A stretch of DNA of 64,000 nucleotides from DASRAU01 sp035638075 (GTDB taxonomy: Bacteria; Acidobacteriota; Polarisedimenticolia; Gp22-AA2). A program made the position numbers and the translations under genes. Position 1 is the stretch's first letter. Every line of letters starts with the position of its first letter. The stretch covers positions 19,400 through 83,399 of the forward strand of contig DASRAU010000039.1 of NCBI GenBank assembly GCA_035638075.1, written 5' to 3'. Below the pieces are notes generated by a model. That model saw nothing but the letters and a program-made list of their open reading frames with translations, was not told where the DNA came from and did no database searches. This document shows positions 8,969 to 18,034 of the stretch, one piece after another.

Positions 8969-11358
8969 TCGAGCGCGACGTTCCGCAGCCGCAGCGCGTT
9001 GGCGATCACCGAGACCGAGCTGAGGGACATGGCCGCACCGGCGATCATCGGACTCAGGACCAGGCCGAAGGCGGGGTAGAGCGCCCCCGCCGCGATCGGC
9101 ACGCCGAGCAGGTTGTAGACGAAGGCGAAGAGCAGGTTCTGGCGGATGTTCGAGAGCGTCGCGCGGCTCAGGCGCCGGGCGCGCAGGAGAGCCTGCACGT
9201 CCCCGGTCACGAGCGTGATCCCCGCGGTCTCCATCGCCAGGTCGGTGCCCGTGCCCATGGCGACGCCGACGTCCGCCTCCGCCAGAGCAGGACCGTCGTT
9301 GATCCCGTCCCCCGCCATGGCCACGCGCCGGCCCTGATTCCGCCAGCGCCGCACGGCCCGGGCCTTGTCCTCCGGGAGGAGGCCGGCCTCGACGGTCTCG
9401 ATGCCGAGATGGCGCGCAACCGCGTGAGCGGTCGGGCGAGCGTCTCCCGTCAACATGACCACCTGCACGCCGTCGGCCTCGAGGGCCCGCACCGTCTGCG
9501 CACTGTCCCGGCGCGGCGGATCGGTGAACGCCAGGAGTCCGGCCGCGCGGCCCCCCGTGCCGAGGAAGACCACCGTCTCCCCCTCCGAGCGCAGGGCGGC
9601 GGCACTCCCCGCGAGCGCCTCGCCGACGTGGATTCCCTGCTCGTGCAGGAACGCTTCGGTGCCGAGAACGGCCCGCGTCCCGTCGATCTCGCCGACCACG
9701 CCGCGTCCCGCGTGCAGCGACAGATGCCGTGCAGCGACGGCCCGGAGGCCGCGCTCCTCCGCCGCCTGGAGCACCGCCGCGGCGAGCGGGTGCTCGCTCC
9801 CCTGCTCGAGCGCCGCCGCCAGGCGCAGCAGCGCCGCGTCGTCGGTCCCCGGGCCGGGTGCGCCGGTTGCATCGTGCAAGGGCTCGACACGGGTCAGGCG
9901 CGGCTTCCCTTCGGTCAACGTGCCCGTCTTGTCCACGAGCAGCAGATCGATGCGGCCGAAGAGCTCGAGCGCCGCGGCGTCCCGCACCAGGACGCCGGCG
10001 CGCGCGCCGCGCCCGGTCGCGACGAGGATCGACATCGGCGTGGCGAGGCCGAGCGCGCAAGGACAGGCGATGATGAGGACCGCGATGGCGGCGACGACCG
10101 CGTGCGCCAGCCGCGGCTCCGGTCCCAGCGTGGCCCAGAGGATCGCCGCGAGGAGCGCCACCGCCGCGACCGACGGGACGAACCAGGCCGAAACCCGGTC
10201 GGCCAGCCGCTGGATCGGCGCGCGGCTGCGCTGCGCCTCGACGACGCGCGCGACGATCCGCTGCAGCAAGGTGCCGGCGCCCACCGCCGTCACCTGAAAC
10301 AGGAACGTCCCGCCCTGGTTCAGCGTCCCGGCGGAGACGCGCCCGCCGGGGCCCTTCTCGACCGGCAGCGGCTCACCGGTCAGCATCGACTCGTCCACGA
10401 CGCCGTGCCCGGAGGTCACCAGGCCGTCGGCCGGGACGCGCTCCCCCGGCCGCACCCGCAGCGTGTCTCTCTCCTGCACCGCGTCGAGCGGCACGTCCTC
10501 CTCGGCGCCGCCGTCGCGCACGCGGCGCGCGCTCTTCGGGGCGAGCGACAGCAGCCCGCGCAGCGCCGAACCGGTGGCGCGCCGCGCGCGCAGCTCGAGC
10601 ACCTGGCCGAGCAGGACGAGGGTCACGATCACCGCCGCCGATTCGAAGTAGACGTCGACCGCGCCGCCGTGACCGTGGAACGCCCGCGGCAGCCACGCGG
10701 GGACGACGGTCGCGACCAGGCTGTATCCGAACGCGGCGCCCGTGCCGAGGGCGATGAGGGTGAACATGTTCGGCGTGCCGCGCCGCAGCCCGTCCCAGCC
10801 GCGCACGAAGAACGGCGCCCCGCACCAGAGAACGACCGGCGCCGCCAGCGCCGCCTGCAGCAGAGGGGCTCCCCCGCCCGTCCACATCCCGAGCATCGCG
10901 ATGAGGAAGAGCGGAGCGGTCAGCACCGCGGCAACGAGGAGCCGCCGGGTCATGTCGGCGAGCTCCGGATCGGGTCGGTCCTCGAGCGTCACCACCACCG
11001 GTTCGAGCGCCATGCCGCAGATGGGGCACGCCCCCGGGCCGCGCCGGCGGATCTCCGGGTGCATCGGGCAGGTGTACTCCTCCGCGTCCTGCCCGCGGGA
11101 CGGCGGACGCGTGGAACGTGCCGGCGTGTGGTGAGCCGCGTGGCCGCGCGCCCCGCTCGACAGGACCGCTTCGGGATCGCGCTGGAACGTCTCGCGGCAG
11201 CCGTCGCAGCAGAAGTGGTACGTGCGGCCGCCGTGCAGGGCGCTCCCGCCCGCCGCGCGCGCCGGGTCGACGGTCATCCCGCACACCGGGTCGATGGCGC
11301 TCCGGCTGCCCGCCTCGTCCCCGCGGGTGTCCCGATTCTCCGCCGTCATGGCGCTCAT
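8965..11358 (-). CDS. copA: copper-type P1B ATPase with N-terminal YHS and heavy-metal-binding domains
   Basis: A 797-residue heavy-metal export ATPase. The N-terminus carries a YHS domain (about 20-65; DPVCGMTVDPA, HFCCDGCRETF) and a HMBD zinc-ribbon-like domain (about 94-130; YTCPMHPEI, CPICGMALEP) instead of HMA domains. Then follow the transmembrane bundle, the A-domain loop TGEPLPVEK, the metal-site CPC motif (IIACPCALGLATP), the phosphorylation site DKTGTLT, the SEHPLA motif and GDGINDGPAL. The CPC and HMBD combination indicates Cu(I)/Ag(I) export. It is divergent from the rhodanese operon, 56 bases away. No CueR- or CsoR-type regulator lies beside it. Substrate metal is inferred from family motifs. 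Confidence 0.92.
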   Translation of the reverse strand: MSAMTAENRDTRGDEAGSRSAIDPVCGMTVDPARAAGGSALHGGRTYHFCCDGCRETFQRDPEAVLSSGARGHAAHHTPARSTRPPSRGQDAEEYTCPMHPEIRRRGPGACPICGMALEPVVVTLEDRPDPELADMTRRLLVAAVLTAPLFLIAMLGMWTGGGAPLLQAALAAPVVLWCGAPFFVRGWDGLRRGTPNMFTLIALGTGAAFGYSLVATVVPAWLPRAFHGHGGAVDVYFESAAVIVTLVLLGQVLELRARRATGSALRGLLSLAPKSARRVRDGGAEEDVPLDAVQERDTLRVRPGERVPADGLVTSGHGVVDESMLTGEPLPVEKGPGGRVSAGTLNQGGTFLFQVTAVGAGTLLQRIVARVVEAQRSRAPIQRLADRVSAWFVPSVAAVALLAAILWATLGPEPRLAHAVVAAIAVLIIACPCALGLATPMSILVATGRGARAGVLVRDAAALELFGRIDLLLVDKTGTLTEGKPRLTRVEPLHDATGAPGPGTDDAALLRLAAALEQGSEHPLAAAVLQAAEERGLRAVAARHLSLHAGRGVVGEIDGTRAVLGTEAFLHEQGIHVGEALAGSAAALRSEGETVVFLGTGGRAAGLLAFTDPPRRDSAQTVRALEADGVQVVMLTGDARPTAHAVARHLGIETVEAGLLPEDKARAVRRWRNQGRRVAMAGDGINDGPALAEADVGVAMGTGTDLAMETAGITLVTGDVQALLRARRLSRATLSNIRQNLLFAFVYNLLGVPIAAGALYPAFGLVLSPMIAGAAMSLSSVSVIANALRLRNVALD

Positions 11359-11414
11359 GGTATCGTCGCCGCTTCCGAAACGAGCGGCCGCGCCCGGCGC
11401 GGCATGGAGAGCCG

Positions 11415-11870
11415 ATGATGGAACAGACGCGGCGCATCACCGTTCCCGAGGCGCGCGAGATCCTCGAGCGTGATCCGAAGGCGATCTATCTCGACGTCCG
11501 CACCGAGGAGGAGTTCGCCGACGGCCACCCGGCGCGGGCCCTCAACATCCCGGTCGGTCTCTTGAACCAGGCGACGCGCATGCTCGAGCCGAATCCCGAT
11601 TTCACGCGCGTCACGGCGGGCGTCCTGCCGCGCGACACGCCGATCCTCGTCGGCTGCCGGACGGCGCCGCGCGCCGAGATGGCGGCGCAGCTGCTCGCGG
11701 CCGAAGGCTTCGCCGACGTGCGCGTCGTCTTCGGCGGCTACGCCGGCATGAGGGGCCCCGCCGGCAACCAGATGGCGGTCGGCTGGTCCCAGACCGACTA
11801 CCCCCTCACCCGCGAACCGGCGCCCGGAGAGGGCTACCAGGATCTGAAGAAGAAGGCAGGCGTCGCGTGA
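11415..11870 (+). CDS. rhodanese-domain protein
   Basis: A 151-residue single-domain rhodanese. The active-site loop is LVGCRTAPRAEMAA with the catalytic Cys, preceded by the strand-loop YLDVRTEEEFADGHP typical of the fold. It should carry sulfur as a persulfide between donors and acceptors in the cytoplasm. The pair ATGATG at 11415-11420 offers two adjacent starts. It ends with TGA overlapping the GTG of the M28 peptidase gene (GTGA), so the two are translationally coupled. Its promoter must lie in the 56 bases shared with the divergent copper ATPase, suggesting a metal- or sulfur-stress setting. Confidence 0.88.
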   Translation: MMEQTRRITVPEAREILERDPKAIYLDVRTEEEFADGHPARALNIPVGLLNQATRMLEPNPDFTRVTAGVLPRDTPILVGCRTAPRAEMAAQLLAAEGFADVRVVFGGYAGMRGPAGNQMAVGWSQTDYPLTREPAPGEGYQDLKKKAGVA

Positions 11871-13576
11871 ACGTGCGCCGGACGAGCAGGCCGCGACCGC
11901 TCGCGGTCGCGGCCATCGTCGGACTCGCGCTCGCTGCGACCCTCGTGGCCCGCAGCACCGACGCGGCCGGAAGCGCCGCCGTCGCCTCGAGCGCGGGCGG
12001 TCGCGCGCCGACCGCCTCCACGCTGGCTCCGATCCGGCCGGAAGCGATCCGCGCGCACATGCGCTTCCTCTCCGACGGACAGCTCGAAGGGCGCGCGCCC
12101 GACAGCCGGGGCTATGCGCTGGCCGCGACGTACGTGGCGGCGCAACTCGAGGCCCTGGGCCTGCAGCCGGCCGCGGCGGGCGGCTCGTATCTGCAGAAGG
12201 TGCCCATGCGCAAGGCGACGCTCGACGAGGAGCGCTCTTCCTTCGTCCTGATCCGCGACGGCAAGGAGGAACGGCTCGACCTGCCGGGCGAATGCTTCCT
12301 CCTGCCCGACCGCGCGCGGACCGAGACCACGGTCGAAGGTCCGGTCGTCTTCGCCGGCTTCGGGATCACCGCCCCGGAGCTGCAGCACGACGACTATGCC
12401 GGCATCGACGCGAAGGGCAAGATCGTCGCGACCGTCTGGGGCGCGCCGTCGCGATTCGAGGCGACCGAACGCGCCCACTTCTCCAGCAACCAGCTCAAGC
12501 AGGAGAATGCCGCCGCGCACGGAGCCATCGGCTACATCGCCATCATGACCCCGGACGATCTGAAGCGCTACCGCTGGGACTGGCTGCTGCCGCAGGCGCG
12601 CGCCGGCACGATGGGCTGGCTCGACGACAACGGCACGCCGAACGACGCGGTCCCCGCGATCCGCGGCATCGGTCGCCTCAACGATGCCGGCGGCCAGCGC
12701 CTGCTGCGCGGCGCCCCGAAGTCCGCGGACGCGATCTTCGCCGCGGTGCGCGAAGGCAAGCCGCCGGTCTTCGACCTTCCCGTCAAGGCGCGCCTCAGCA
12801 CCGTGTCGAAGCACAGCGGCTTCGACGGCAGCAACATCGTCGGCCTTCTCCCCGGCAGCGACGCGCGCCTGCGAGACGAGCAGGTGGTCGTCTCGGCCCA
12901 TCTCGACCACCTCGGTCTCTGCCCGCCCGTCGCGGGGGACTCCGTCTGCCACGGCGCGTACGACAACGCCTCGGGGGTGGCGGTGCTCCTCGAGCTGGCG
13001 CGCGTCTTCGCGGCGCAGCACCCGGCCCCGCGCCGGTCGCTCCTCTTCGCGGTCGTCACCGGCGAGGAGAAAGGGCTGCTCGGATCCGACTACCTGGCGC
13101 GGCACCCGGTCGGCCCGGGGACCGTCGTCGCCGACGTCAACATCGACGGCGCGCCCGGCCTCCTGTATCCGCTCGCCGACATCGTTGCGCTCGGCGCCGA
13201 GCACTCGTCGCTGCAGCAGCCCGTCGAAGAAGCGGCGCGCGCGGTCGGCTACGCCGTCAGCCCCGACCCGATGCCCGAGGAGTCGGGCTTCATCCGCAGC
13301 GACCAGTACTCGTTCGTGAGGCAGGGCGTGCCGTCGGTGTTCCTCGGCGACGGCGGGAAGAGCAGCGCCCCGGACATCGACGGCCTGGCGCTGACCCGGA
13401 AATGGGCGACGACGCTCTACCACACGCCGGGCGACAGCATGGCGCAGAAGTTCGACTTCGACTCGGCGGCGAAAGGCGCCCGCTTCTGTGCCCTCGTCAC
13501 CGAAAAGATCGCGCAGGCCCCGGCCCGTCCGACCTGGAACCGCGGCGATTTCTTCGGCGTCAAGTACGGCCGCTGA
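11867..13576 (+). CDS. exported M28-family zinc aminopeptidase with PA domain
   Basis: A 569-residue exported peptidase starting at GTG 11867, which overlaps the rhodanese stop. A signal peptide covers the first 33 residues or so. A PA-type domain (VVFAGFGITAPELQHDDY) is inserted before the M28 catalytic core. The metal ligands are visible: His and Asp in SAHLDHLG, Asp in YDNASG, Glu pair in GEEKGLLGS, Asp in VNIDG, and His in YHTPGDS. It probably removes N-terminal residues from peptides in the periplasm or outside the cell. The next gene starts 18 bases downstream, so it may be in the same transcript. Confidence 0.9.
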   Translation: MNVRRTSRPRPLAVAAIVGLALAATLVARSTDAAGSAAVASSAGGRAPTASTLAPIRPEAIRAHMRFLSDGQLEGRAPDSRGYALAATYVAAQLEALGLQPAAAGGSYLQKVPMRKATLDEERSSFVLIRDGKEERLDLPGECFLLPDRARTETTVEGPVVFAGFGITAPELQHDDYAGIDAKGKIVATVWGAPSRFEATERAHFSSNQLKQENAAAHGAIGYIAIMTPDDLKRYRWDWLLPQARAGTMGWLDDNGTPNDAVPAIRGIGRLNDAGGQRLLRGAPKSADAIFAAVREGKPPVFDLPVKARLSTVSKHSGFDGSNIVGLLPGSDARLRDEQVVVSAHLDHLGLCPPVAGDSVCHGAYDNASGVAVLLELARVFAAQHPAPRRSLLFAVVTGEEKGLLGSDYLARHPVGPGTVVADVNIDGAPGLLYPLADIVALGAEHSSLQQPVEEAARAVGYAVSPDPMPEESGFIRSDQYSFVRQGVPSVFLGDGGKSSAPDIDGLALTRKWATTLYHTPGDSMAQKFDFDSAAKGARFCALVTEKIAQAPARPTWNRGDFFGVKYGR

Positions 13577-13594
13577 CGGCATCGGCGGCGCCCT

Positions 13595-15166
13595 GTGCTG
13601 ACGACCGCGGGGCACGTCACCCAGATCGTCCTGCTGGCGCTGTTCCTGCTTCTCATCGGGCGGCCCCGCCGTCGCGCCGATCGGGACGTCGTCGACGCCG
13701 CGGGACGGGGGCGCCCGTTCGCCGTGGCGCTCGCCCTCCTGGCCGCGGTGGCGCTCCTCGGCCACCTCGAGTACTTCACGAAGAAGCACCTCAACACCCA
13801 TGAGTTCCTGCACTACTTCCTGAATACCAGGTACTTCGCCGAGACCGGGTACTCCGGCCTGTACGAGGCGATCGTGGTCGCCGACTGGGAGGACGATCGC
13901 CCGTCGTACGACCCGTCGAGCGGCGTCCGGTCGCTCACGACCTACCAGCTCGAGACGCGCGCCTCGATCCTCGAGCGCGCGGAGGAGATCAAGGCCCGCT
14001 TTCCCCCCGGCCGCTGGCGCGCCTTCAAGCACGACGTCGCCTGGTTCCGGGCGGAGGACGGCGTCCTGTGGCGCATGGGCGAATCGCTGCGGGACCACGG
14101 GTACAACGGCTCGCCGCTGGTGACCGCCGTGCTCGGCGGGATCGCGAGCCAGCCCTTTCTCCCCACGGGCGGCTTCATCCCGATGGCCTGCTGGTTCGAC
14201 ATCGCTCTCGTCCTCGCCGCCGGGATCCTGCTGGCGCGCCGGGTCGACGGCGCCACCGGGGCGCTCTTCGTCTTCCTGTGGGCCGTCAATCCGTTCAACG
14301 ATCATGCCTACACCGGCGGCGCGTACCTGCGATCGCTGCACCTCCTGGCGCTGCTCGCCGCCGTGATCCTGTTCACGCATCGCCGCTATGTCCTGAGCGG
14401 GGCGCTGTTCTCGGTGTCGGCTTTGCTGCGCGTTTTCCCGGGTTTTCTGCTCGCGGGACTCCTGGTGCACGACCTCCTGCGCCGAGAGCGGCGCGACCTG
14501 CTGCGGCGGCACGCGCCGCTCTACGCTTCGGCGGCGGCCACTTCACTCGTGCTCTTCGCGATGACCTCCTTCCTGTCCACGCCGGAGCATCGCAACCCGT
14601 GGTTGGGCTTCGCGGAGAAGATGTCGCTCCACAGCCAGCGGCTGTCGCCGAATCTCCTGGGGTTGCCGTATCTCTTCTTCTACGACAGCGAGCACAACGT
14701 CCCGGCGATCGTCCATGCCCGCGAGCAGGGGCAGATGCTCAACTGGGGCGTGGAGGCCGGAAAGACCTTCGCGGCACGCCGTTCCTTCTATCTCGCGGCC
14801 GCGGCGGCCTTCGGCGCGGCGTGTCTCCTGGTACTCCGGCGGGGTTCGCCCCAAGACGGCCTGTTCGCGGGATTCGTGGCCATCTTCGCGCTCCTGCACC
14901 TGGCGCACTACGACTACGCGATGCTCTCCCTCGTGCCGTTTCTCGCGCCCTGGCGCCGCCGGCCGATCGTCGCGGTGTCGCTTCTCTGGGTCGCCGCGGC
15001 GGCGGCGTGCCTCTTCCCGCGCCTGGCGTCGGTCCTCGACTATCGCTTCTTCGTCCTCAGCGCGATCCTCGCCCTGTTCTTCGCGCTGGTGCTGGCGCTG
15101 CGGGCGAACGAGGAGTGGCGCCCGGCGCCGGCCGTCGTCCCTCCGGAGCGCAAGCGCCGCCGCTGA
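13595..15166 (+). CDS. polytopic membrane protein, GT87/mannosyltransferase-like
   Basis: A 523-residue membrane protein with about ten hydrophobic helices and a long periplasmic-type loop after the second helix (NTHEFLHYFLNTRYFAETGY and the following charged stretch). The layout and the YPG/FPGFLLAGLL-type segments resemble family 87 polyprenol-phosphate glycosyltransferases (DUF2029), but the match is only by eye. Start GTG 13595 (MLTTAGHVTQIV) leads directly into the first helix. It lies 18 bases after the M28 peptidase gene. Across a 3-base gap it converges on the CPBP/GT87-like operon, whose third gene may have a related function. Confidence 0.72.
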   Translation: MLTTAGHVTQIVLLALFLLLIGRPRRRADRDVVDAAGRGRPFAVALALLAAVALLGHLEYFTKKHLNTHEFLHYFLNTRYFAETGYSGLYEAIVVADWEDDRPSYDPSSGVRSLTTYQLETRASILERAEEIKARFPPGRWRAFKHDVAWFRAEDGVLWRMGESLRDHGYNGSPLVTAVLGGIASQPFLPTGGFIPMACWFDIALVLAAGILLARRVDGATGALFVFLWAVNPFNDHAYTGGAYLRSLHLLALLAAVILFTHRRYVLSGALFSVSALLRVFPGFLLAGLLVHDLLRRERRDLLRRHAPLYASAAATSLVLFAMTSFLSTPEHRNPWLGFAEKMSLHSQRLSPNLLGLPYLFFYDSEHNVPAIVHAREQGQMLNWGVEAGKTFAARRSFYLAAAAAFGAACLLVLRRGSPQDGLFAGFVAIFALLHLAHYDYAMLSLVPFLAPWRRRPIVAVSLLWVAAAAACLFPRLASVLDYRFFVLSAILALFFALVLALRANEEWRPAPAVVPPERKRRR

Positions 15167-15169
15167 TTC

Positions 15170-15919
15170 TCAGCCGGACCCTGGGAACCTAGACGCGAGG
15201 TCGGGCGATGCGGTCGAAGACGCGGCCGCAGCGGCGGCGGCGCGATCGAGCCAGGCCGCCTTGCGGGCGATGGCGATGCCGGCGGCCAGATCGTAGACGA
15301 GGTGCACCGCCATCGCCGGCACGAGCGACCCGGTGACGGCGACGAGGGCGTGCATCACGAGGGCGAAGCCGAGGATGACGGTCGCGCTCTTCCAGCCCTG
15401 CAGCGAGTGCGCGATGGCGAAGGCGGCGGAGCACACCAGCACAGCGACGATCGCCTGTCCCGACCACCAGGTCAAAATGGCGACGCCGACGCCACGATAG
15501 GCGATCTCCTCGGCCACGGCGGCCGCCAGCGCCGCCAGGACGAACCCGCAATACTCGAGGGGACTGCGCGGAGCGATGCGGTAGACGACGAGCTTCTTGC
15601 TTTCCTCTTCGGTGCGCCAGGCCCTCGCCAGCGCGCGCAGCCCGAAGCAGATGGCCAGGGCGACCGCCGCCGCCGCGAACGCGCGCGGCCCGGCCGGGGC
15701 GAAGAACCGGAACCCGAAGCTGCGCCCCGCCAGCCAGGCGAGCAGGAGCAGCAGGGCCTGCGTGAAGAGGGTGTTGGCCCAGATCGCCAGGCGCTCGCTT
15801 CGGGCTCCCGGGCCAGGGCGTTCGAGCGCCGGCCGCATCCGCCGGCGGCTGCGCACCGCTCCCCAGGGAAGCAATCCCAGCAGGAAGGCCAGGAAGACGA
15901 GCGACGGCCCGCCCGGCAT
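15170..15919 (-). CDS. CPBP-family intramembrane metalloprotease (CAAX protease-like)
   Basis: A 249-residue membrane protein with seven or so helices. The CPBP motifs are present: EEIAYRGVG with the paired Glu and Arg, and the later FAIAHSLQG segment with the metal-binding His. Members cleave or modify membrane substrates and often act in stress or immunity to bacteriocins. Its ATG (15919-15917) overlaps the TGA of the upstream gene by one base (TGATG), so it is the last gene of a three-gene coupled operon. Confidence 0.85.
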   Translation of the reverse strand: MPGGPSLVFLAFLLGLLPWGAVRSRRRMRPALERPGPGARSERLAIWANTLFTQALLLLLAWLAGRSFGFRFFAPAGPRAFAAAAVALAICFGLRALARAWRTEEESKKLVVYRIAPRSPLEYCGFVLAALAAAVAEEIAYRGVGVAILTWWSGQAIVAVLVCSAAFAIAHSLQGWKSATVILGFALVMHALVAVTGSLVPAMAVHLVYDLAAGIAIARKAAWLDRAAAAAAASSTASPDLASRFPGSG

Positions 15920-17403
15920 CAGGCCGCGACCGCCTCGGGCAGAGGCTCAGGCGCGCGACGCGGCCGGAGCGGGACGATCGCCAGGAGGATCGTCAACGCC
16001 TGCGGGATGGCGATGAGCAGCGCCAGCGCTCGCGGATCGATCGGCCAGTCGATCGCCCAGCCGATGTTGAGGCCCGCCCAGGCGAGCAGCGCCGCCGCCA
16101 GTCTCCGGCCTGTCATCTCTTCGCGCGCGGCGACGAGGGTGAGGAGCCACAGCGCCGGAAAGGGCGCGTACGCCTGGGGCAGGAAGGGACTGCGCAGCGT
16201 GGCCAGGATCAGGATCGAAAGCCACACGAGCGGCTTCTCCGCGGGCGAGAGCGTGCGCCGTGCCACGAGAACGATCACGACGAGGGCGACGATCATGTAC
16301 AGGGTCCCCACCGTCCTCATGGCGGCGAACGACGCGGGGAACCCGAACAGGCCGAGCTTGGACACCAGCCCCGGGATGGAAAAGTTGATCGCCACCGCCG
16401 CCGGGTTGCGGAACGCCGGAAAGGACTCCCCGCTCATCAGCCGCGGCAGGTGTTCGAGGAAGGCGTCGTAGGGCCCGCGACCGAACGCCAGGAACGCCGC
16501 GACGACGAAGGCAACACCGAACGCCGCCGTCACCAGCACGTCGCGCCATCGCCGCTGCGCCAGGAGGAAGACACCCAGCAGTCCCGGGTACAGCTTGCTC
16601 GCGGTGGCGAACGCCAGGAGCGCTCCGCCGGCCGCGGTCTTCCGGCCTTCGAGCAGGACCATCGCCAGCATCGAGCCGGCGAGGATCATGCCCTGCACGT
16701 TCCCCTTCTGCAGGAAGCTCTGGGTCGGCAGCGCCAGGACGACGAGCGGAGCGAGGAGGATCGCGCGCGTCGCCTGGGGCGCGGGGAGCGCGCGGGCCAC
16801 GACAACCAGCGCCGCGACGATCACGGTGATGTCGAGCGCGAACCAGAGCAGGCGCAGCCGGTCGAACTCGGGCTCGGGAGGGAGGTCCTCGCCCGACGAC
16901 CAGGACAGGGCCCGCGGCAGGAGCAGGAACGGCGGCGGGTACTCGTAGACGTCCACCTTGAACGGTCCGAGCATCCGCGGCCGGCGCGGCGCCGACGGCG
17001 GATCGCTCGGAAGCGAATAGAGCGAGTCGTCGTAGACGTTCGCCCCGGTTCCGGCGACGCGCGCCGCGACCGCGTAGGCGGTCAGGCAGGAGTGCCGCAC
17101 CTCCCAGTCGCTGTTCGGCACGGCCGAAAAGCCCGTGCGCGTCGGATCGACGGCGAAGACCGCGAGCCGCGCCAGGACAACGATCGCGAGCACCGCGGCC
17201 GCGCCGCCCGCGAGTCGCAGCGCCCCGGGAGCGGCGGCGGGATCGAGCGCGATCGGCGGCCGCCGCTCGCAGAGAATCGCCACCAGGGCCGCGAAGACGA
17301 CGGCGGCGACCCAGGCCGCGGTGGCCGGCGCGAAGGCCCGCACCGCGACGAAGGTGGCGATCCCCGTCGTGAGCCCGAGCGACGCGGCGATGCCGCGCCG
17401 CAT
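15919..17403 (-). CDS. GT87-like polytopic membrane glycosyltransferase
   Basis: A 494-residue membrane protein with 10-12 hydrophobic helices. Conserved features of the DUF2029/GT87 group are visible: a first periplasmic loop with DSLYSLPSDP and YEYPPPFLLLPRAL, QKGNVQGMILAG and FATASKLYPGLLG. These enzymes move mannose or arabinose from polyprenol-phosphate carriers outside the membrane. The ATG at 17403 shares a base with the DUF3761 stop (TGATG), and the stop shares a base with the CPBP start, so all three are coupled. Longer in-frame extension upstream to 17898 only reads through the DUF3761 gene and is rejected. Confidence 0.8.
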   Translation of the reverse strand: MRRGIAASLGLTTGIATFVAVRAFAPATAAWVAAVVFAALVAILCERRPPIALDPAAAPGALRLAGGAAAVLAIVVLARLAVFAVDPTRTGFSAVPNSDWEVRHSCLTAYAVAARVAGTGANVYDDSLYSLPSDPPSAPRRPRMLGPFKVDVYEYPPPFLLLPRALSWSSGEDLPPEPEFDRLRLLWFALDITVIVAALVVVARALPAPQATRAILLAPLVVLALPTQSFLQKGNVQGMILAGSMLAMVLLEGRKTAAGGALLAFATASKLYPGLLGVFLLAQRRWRDVLVTAAFGVAFVVAAFLAFGRGPYDAFLEHLPRLMSGESFPAFRNPAAVAINFSIPGLVSKLGLFGFPASFAAMRTVGTLYMIVALVVIVLVARRTLSPAEKPLVWLSILILATLRSPFLPQAYAPFPALWLLTLVAAREEMTGRRLAAALLAWAGLNIGWAIDWPIDPRALALLIAIPQALTILLAIVPLRPRRAPEPLPEAVAA

Positions 17404-17780
17404 CAGTGACCCTTGAGCCAGAAGGCCACGCCGCCGTGCCCGGAGCAGGCCCCCTGCGACTCGGCGCTCTTGCTGTAGCTGCCGTCCTTGCAGCGGGCGG
17501 TGGCCCCTTTCGGCGGCTTGCCGAACCAGGTCTTCACGCCGTCGTGCCCGGAGCAGGCTCCCTTCTTGTTCTCCGCCGTGGACCAGGTCCCGTCCTTGCA
17601 GAGGCCGGTCGCCTCGGAAGGCATCGGGCCGGCCTCGGTCGCCTTGGCGGACGCCGCCGGCTTGGCCGCATCTGCCGCGAGCGCCAGGGTCGGCCCCGCC
17701 TCGCGGAGCACGGCGGCCGCGCCGAGCACGCCGGCCAGGCCGAGACAGAGCAGGAACGCTGAACGGCATGTTCGTGTCAT
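17403..17780 (-). CDS. exported DUF3761-type protein with two Cys-rich repeats
   Basis: A 125-residue exported protein: signal peptide (first 35 or so residues), an Ala-rich spacer, then two copies of a motif of the form CKDGTWS...GACSGHDGV and CKDGSYS...GACSGHGGV, each with two cysteines, as in DUF3761 proteins. Function is unknown; the paired cysteines suggest disulfides in the periplasm. AGGA precedes the ATG at 17780. It is the first gene of the operon with the GT87-like and CPBP proteins. Confidence 0.8.
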   Translation of the reverse strand: MTRTCRSAFLLCLGLAGVLGAAAVLREAGPTLALAADAAKPAASAKATEAGPMPSEATGLCKDGTWSTAENKKGACSGHDGVKTWFGKPPKGATARCKDGSYSKSAESQGACSGHGGVAFWLKGH

Positions 17781-17959
17781 CGCAGGTCCTCCCGAATGCC
17801 CACCCGACGGACCCGCGCATGATACGCCGCCAGGGCGTCCCCCGCCCCGGGCGGTCCCCCGGTCCATCGCACCCCGATTCGTCCGCGCGAAGCGACACTT
17901 GTAGACTGCCATGCGGCGCCGCCTCGAGCGGAACCAGCGCGAAGACCCGTCAATCGTCG

Positions 17960-17975
17960 TGGCACGCATTCTGCT
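17960..17975 (+). promoter_or_regulatory. sigma-54 promoter match
   Basis: TGGCACGCATTCTGCT fits the sigma-54 consensus TGGCACG-N4-TTGCW at 11 of 12 defined positions, with the required GG and GC ten bases apart. It is 60 bases before the lipoprotein ATG at 18035, so a start site near 17986 would leave a leader of about 50 bases. The bound activator is unknown. Confidence 0.65.
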
Positions 17976-18034
17976 GGGCGCGCCTTTCAAAACGCGACAA
18001 TTCCTGCATGCGGGACAGTCCCGCGGGAGGCTTC

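Noticed and set aside
8926..11418. 830-residue plus-strand open frame opposite the copper ATPase
   Set aside because: Arg/His/Gln-rich composition without domains; it is the complement of a clear P-type ATPase in a GC-rich genome.
11834..14512. 892-residue minus-strand open frame
   Set aside because: Antisense to the M28 peptidase and the GT87-like gene, which both have real motifs.
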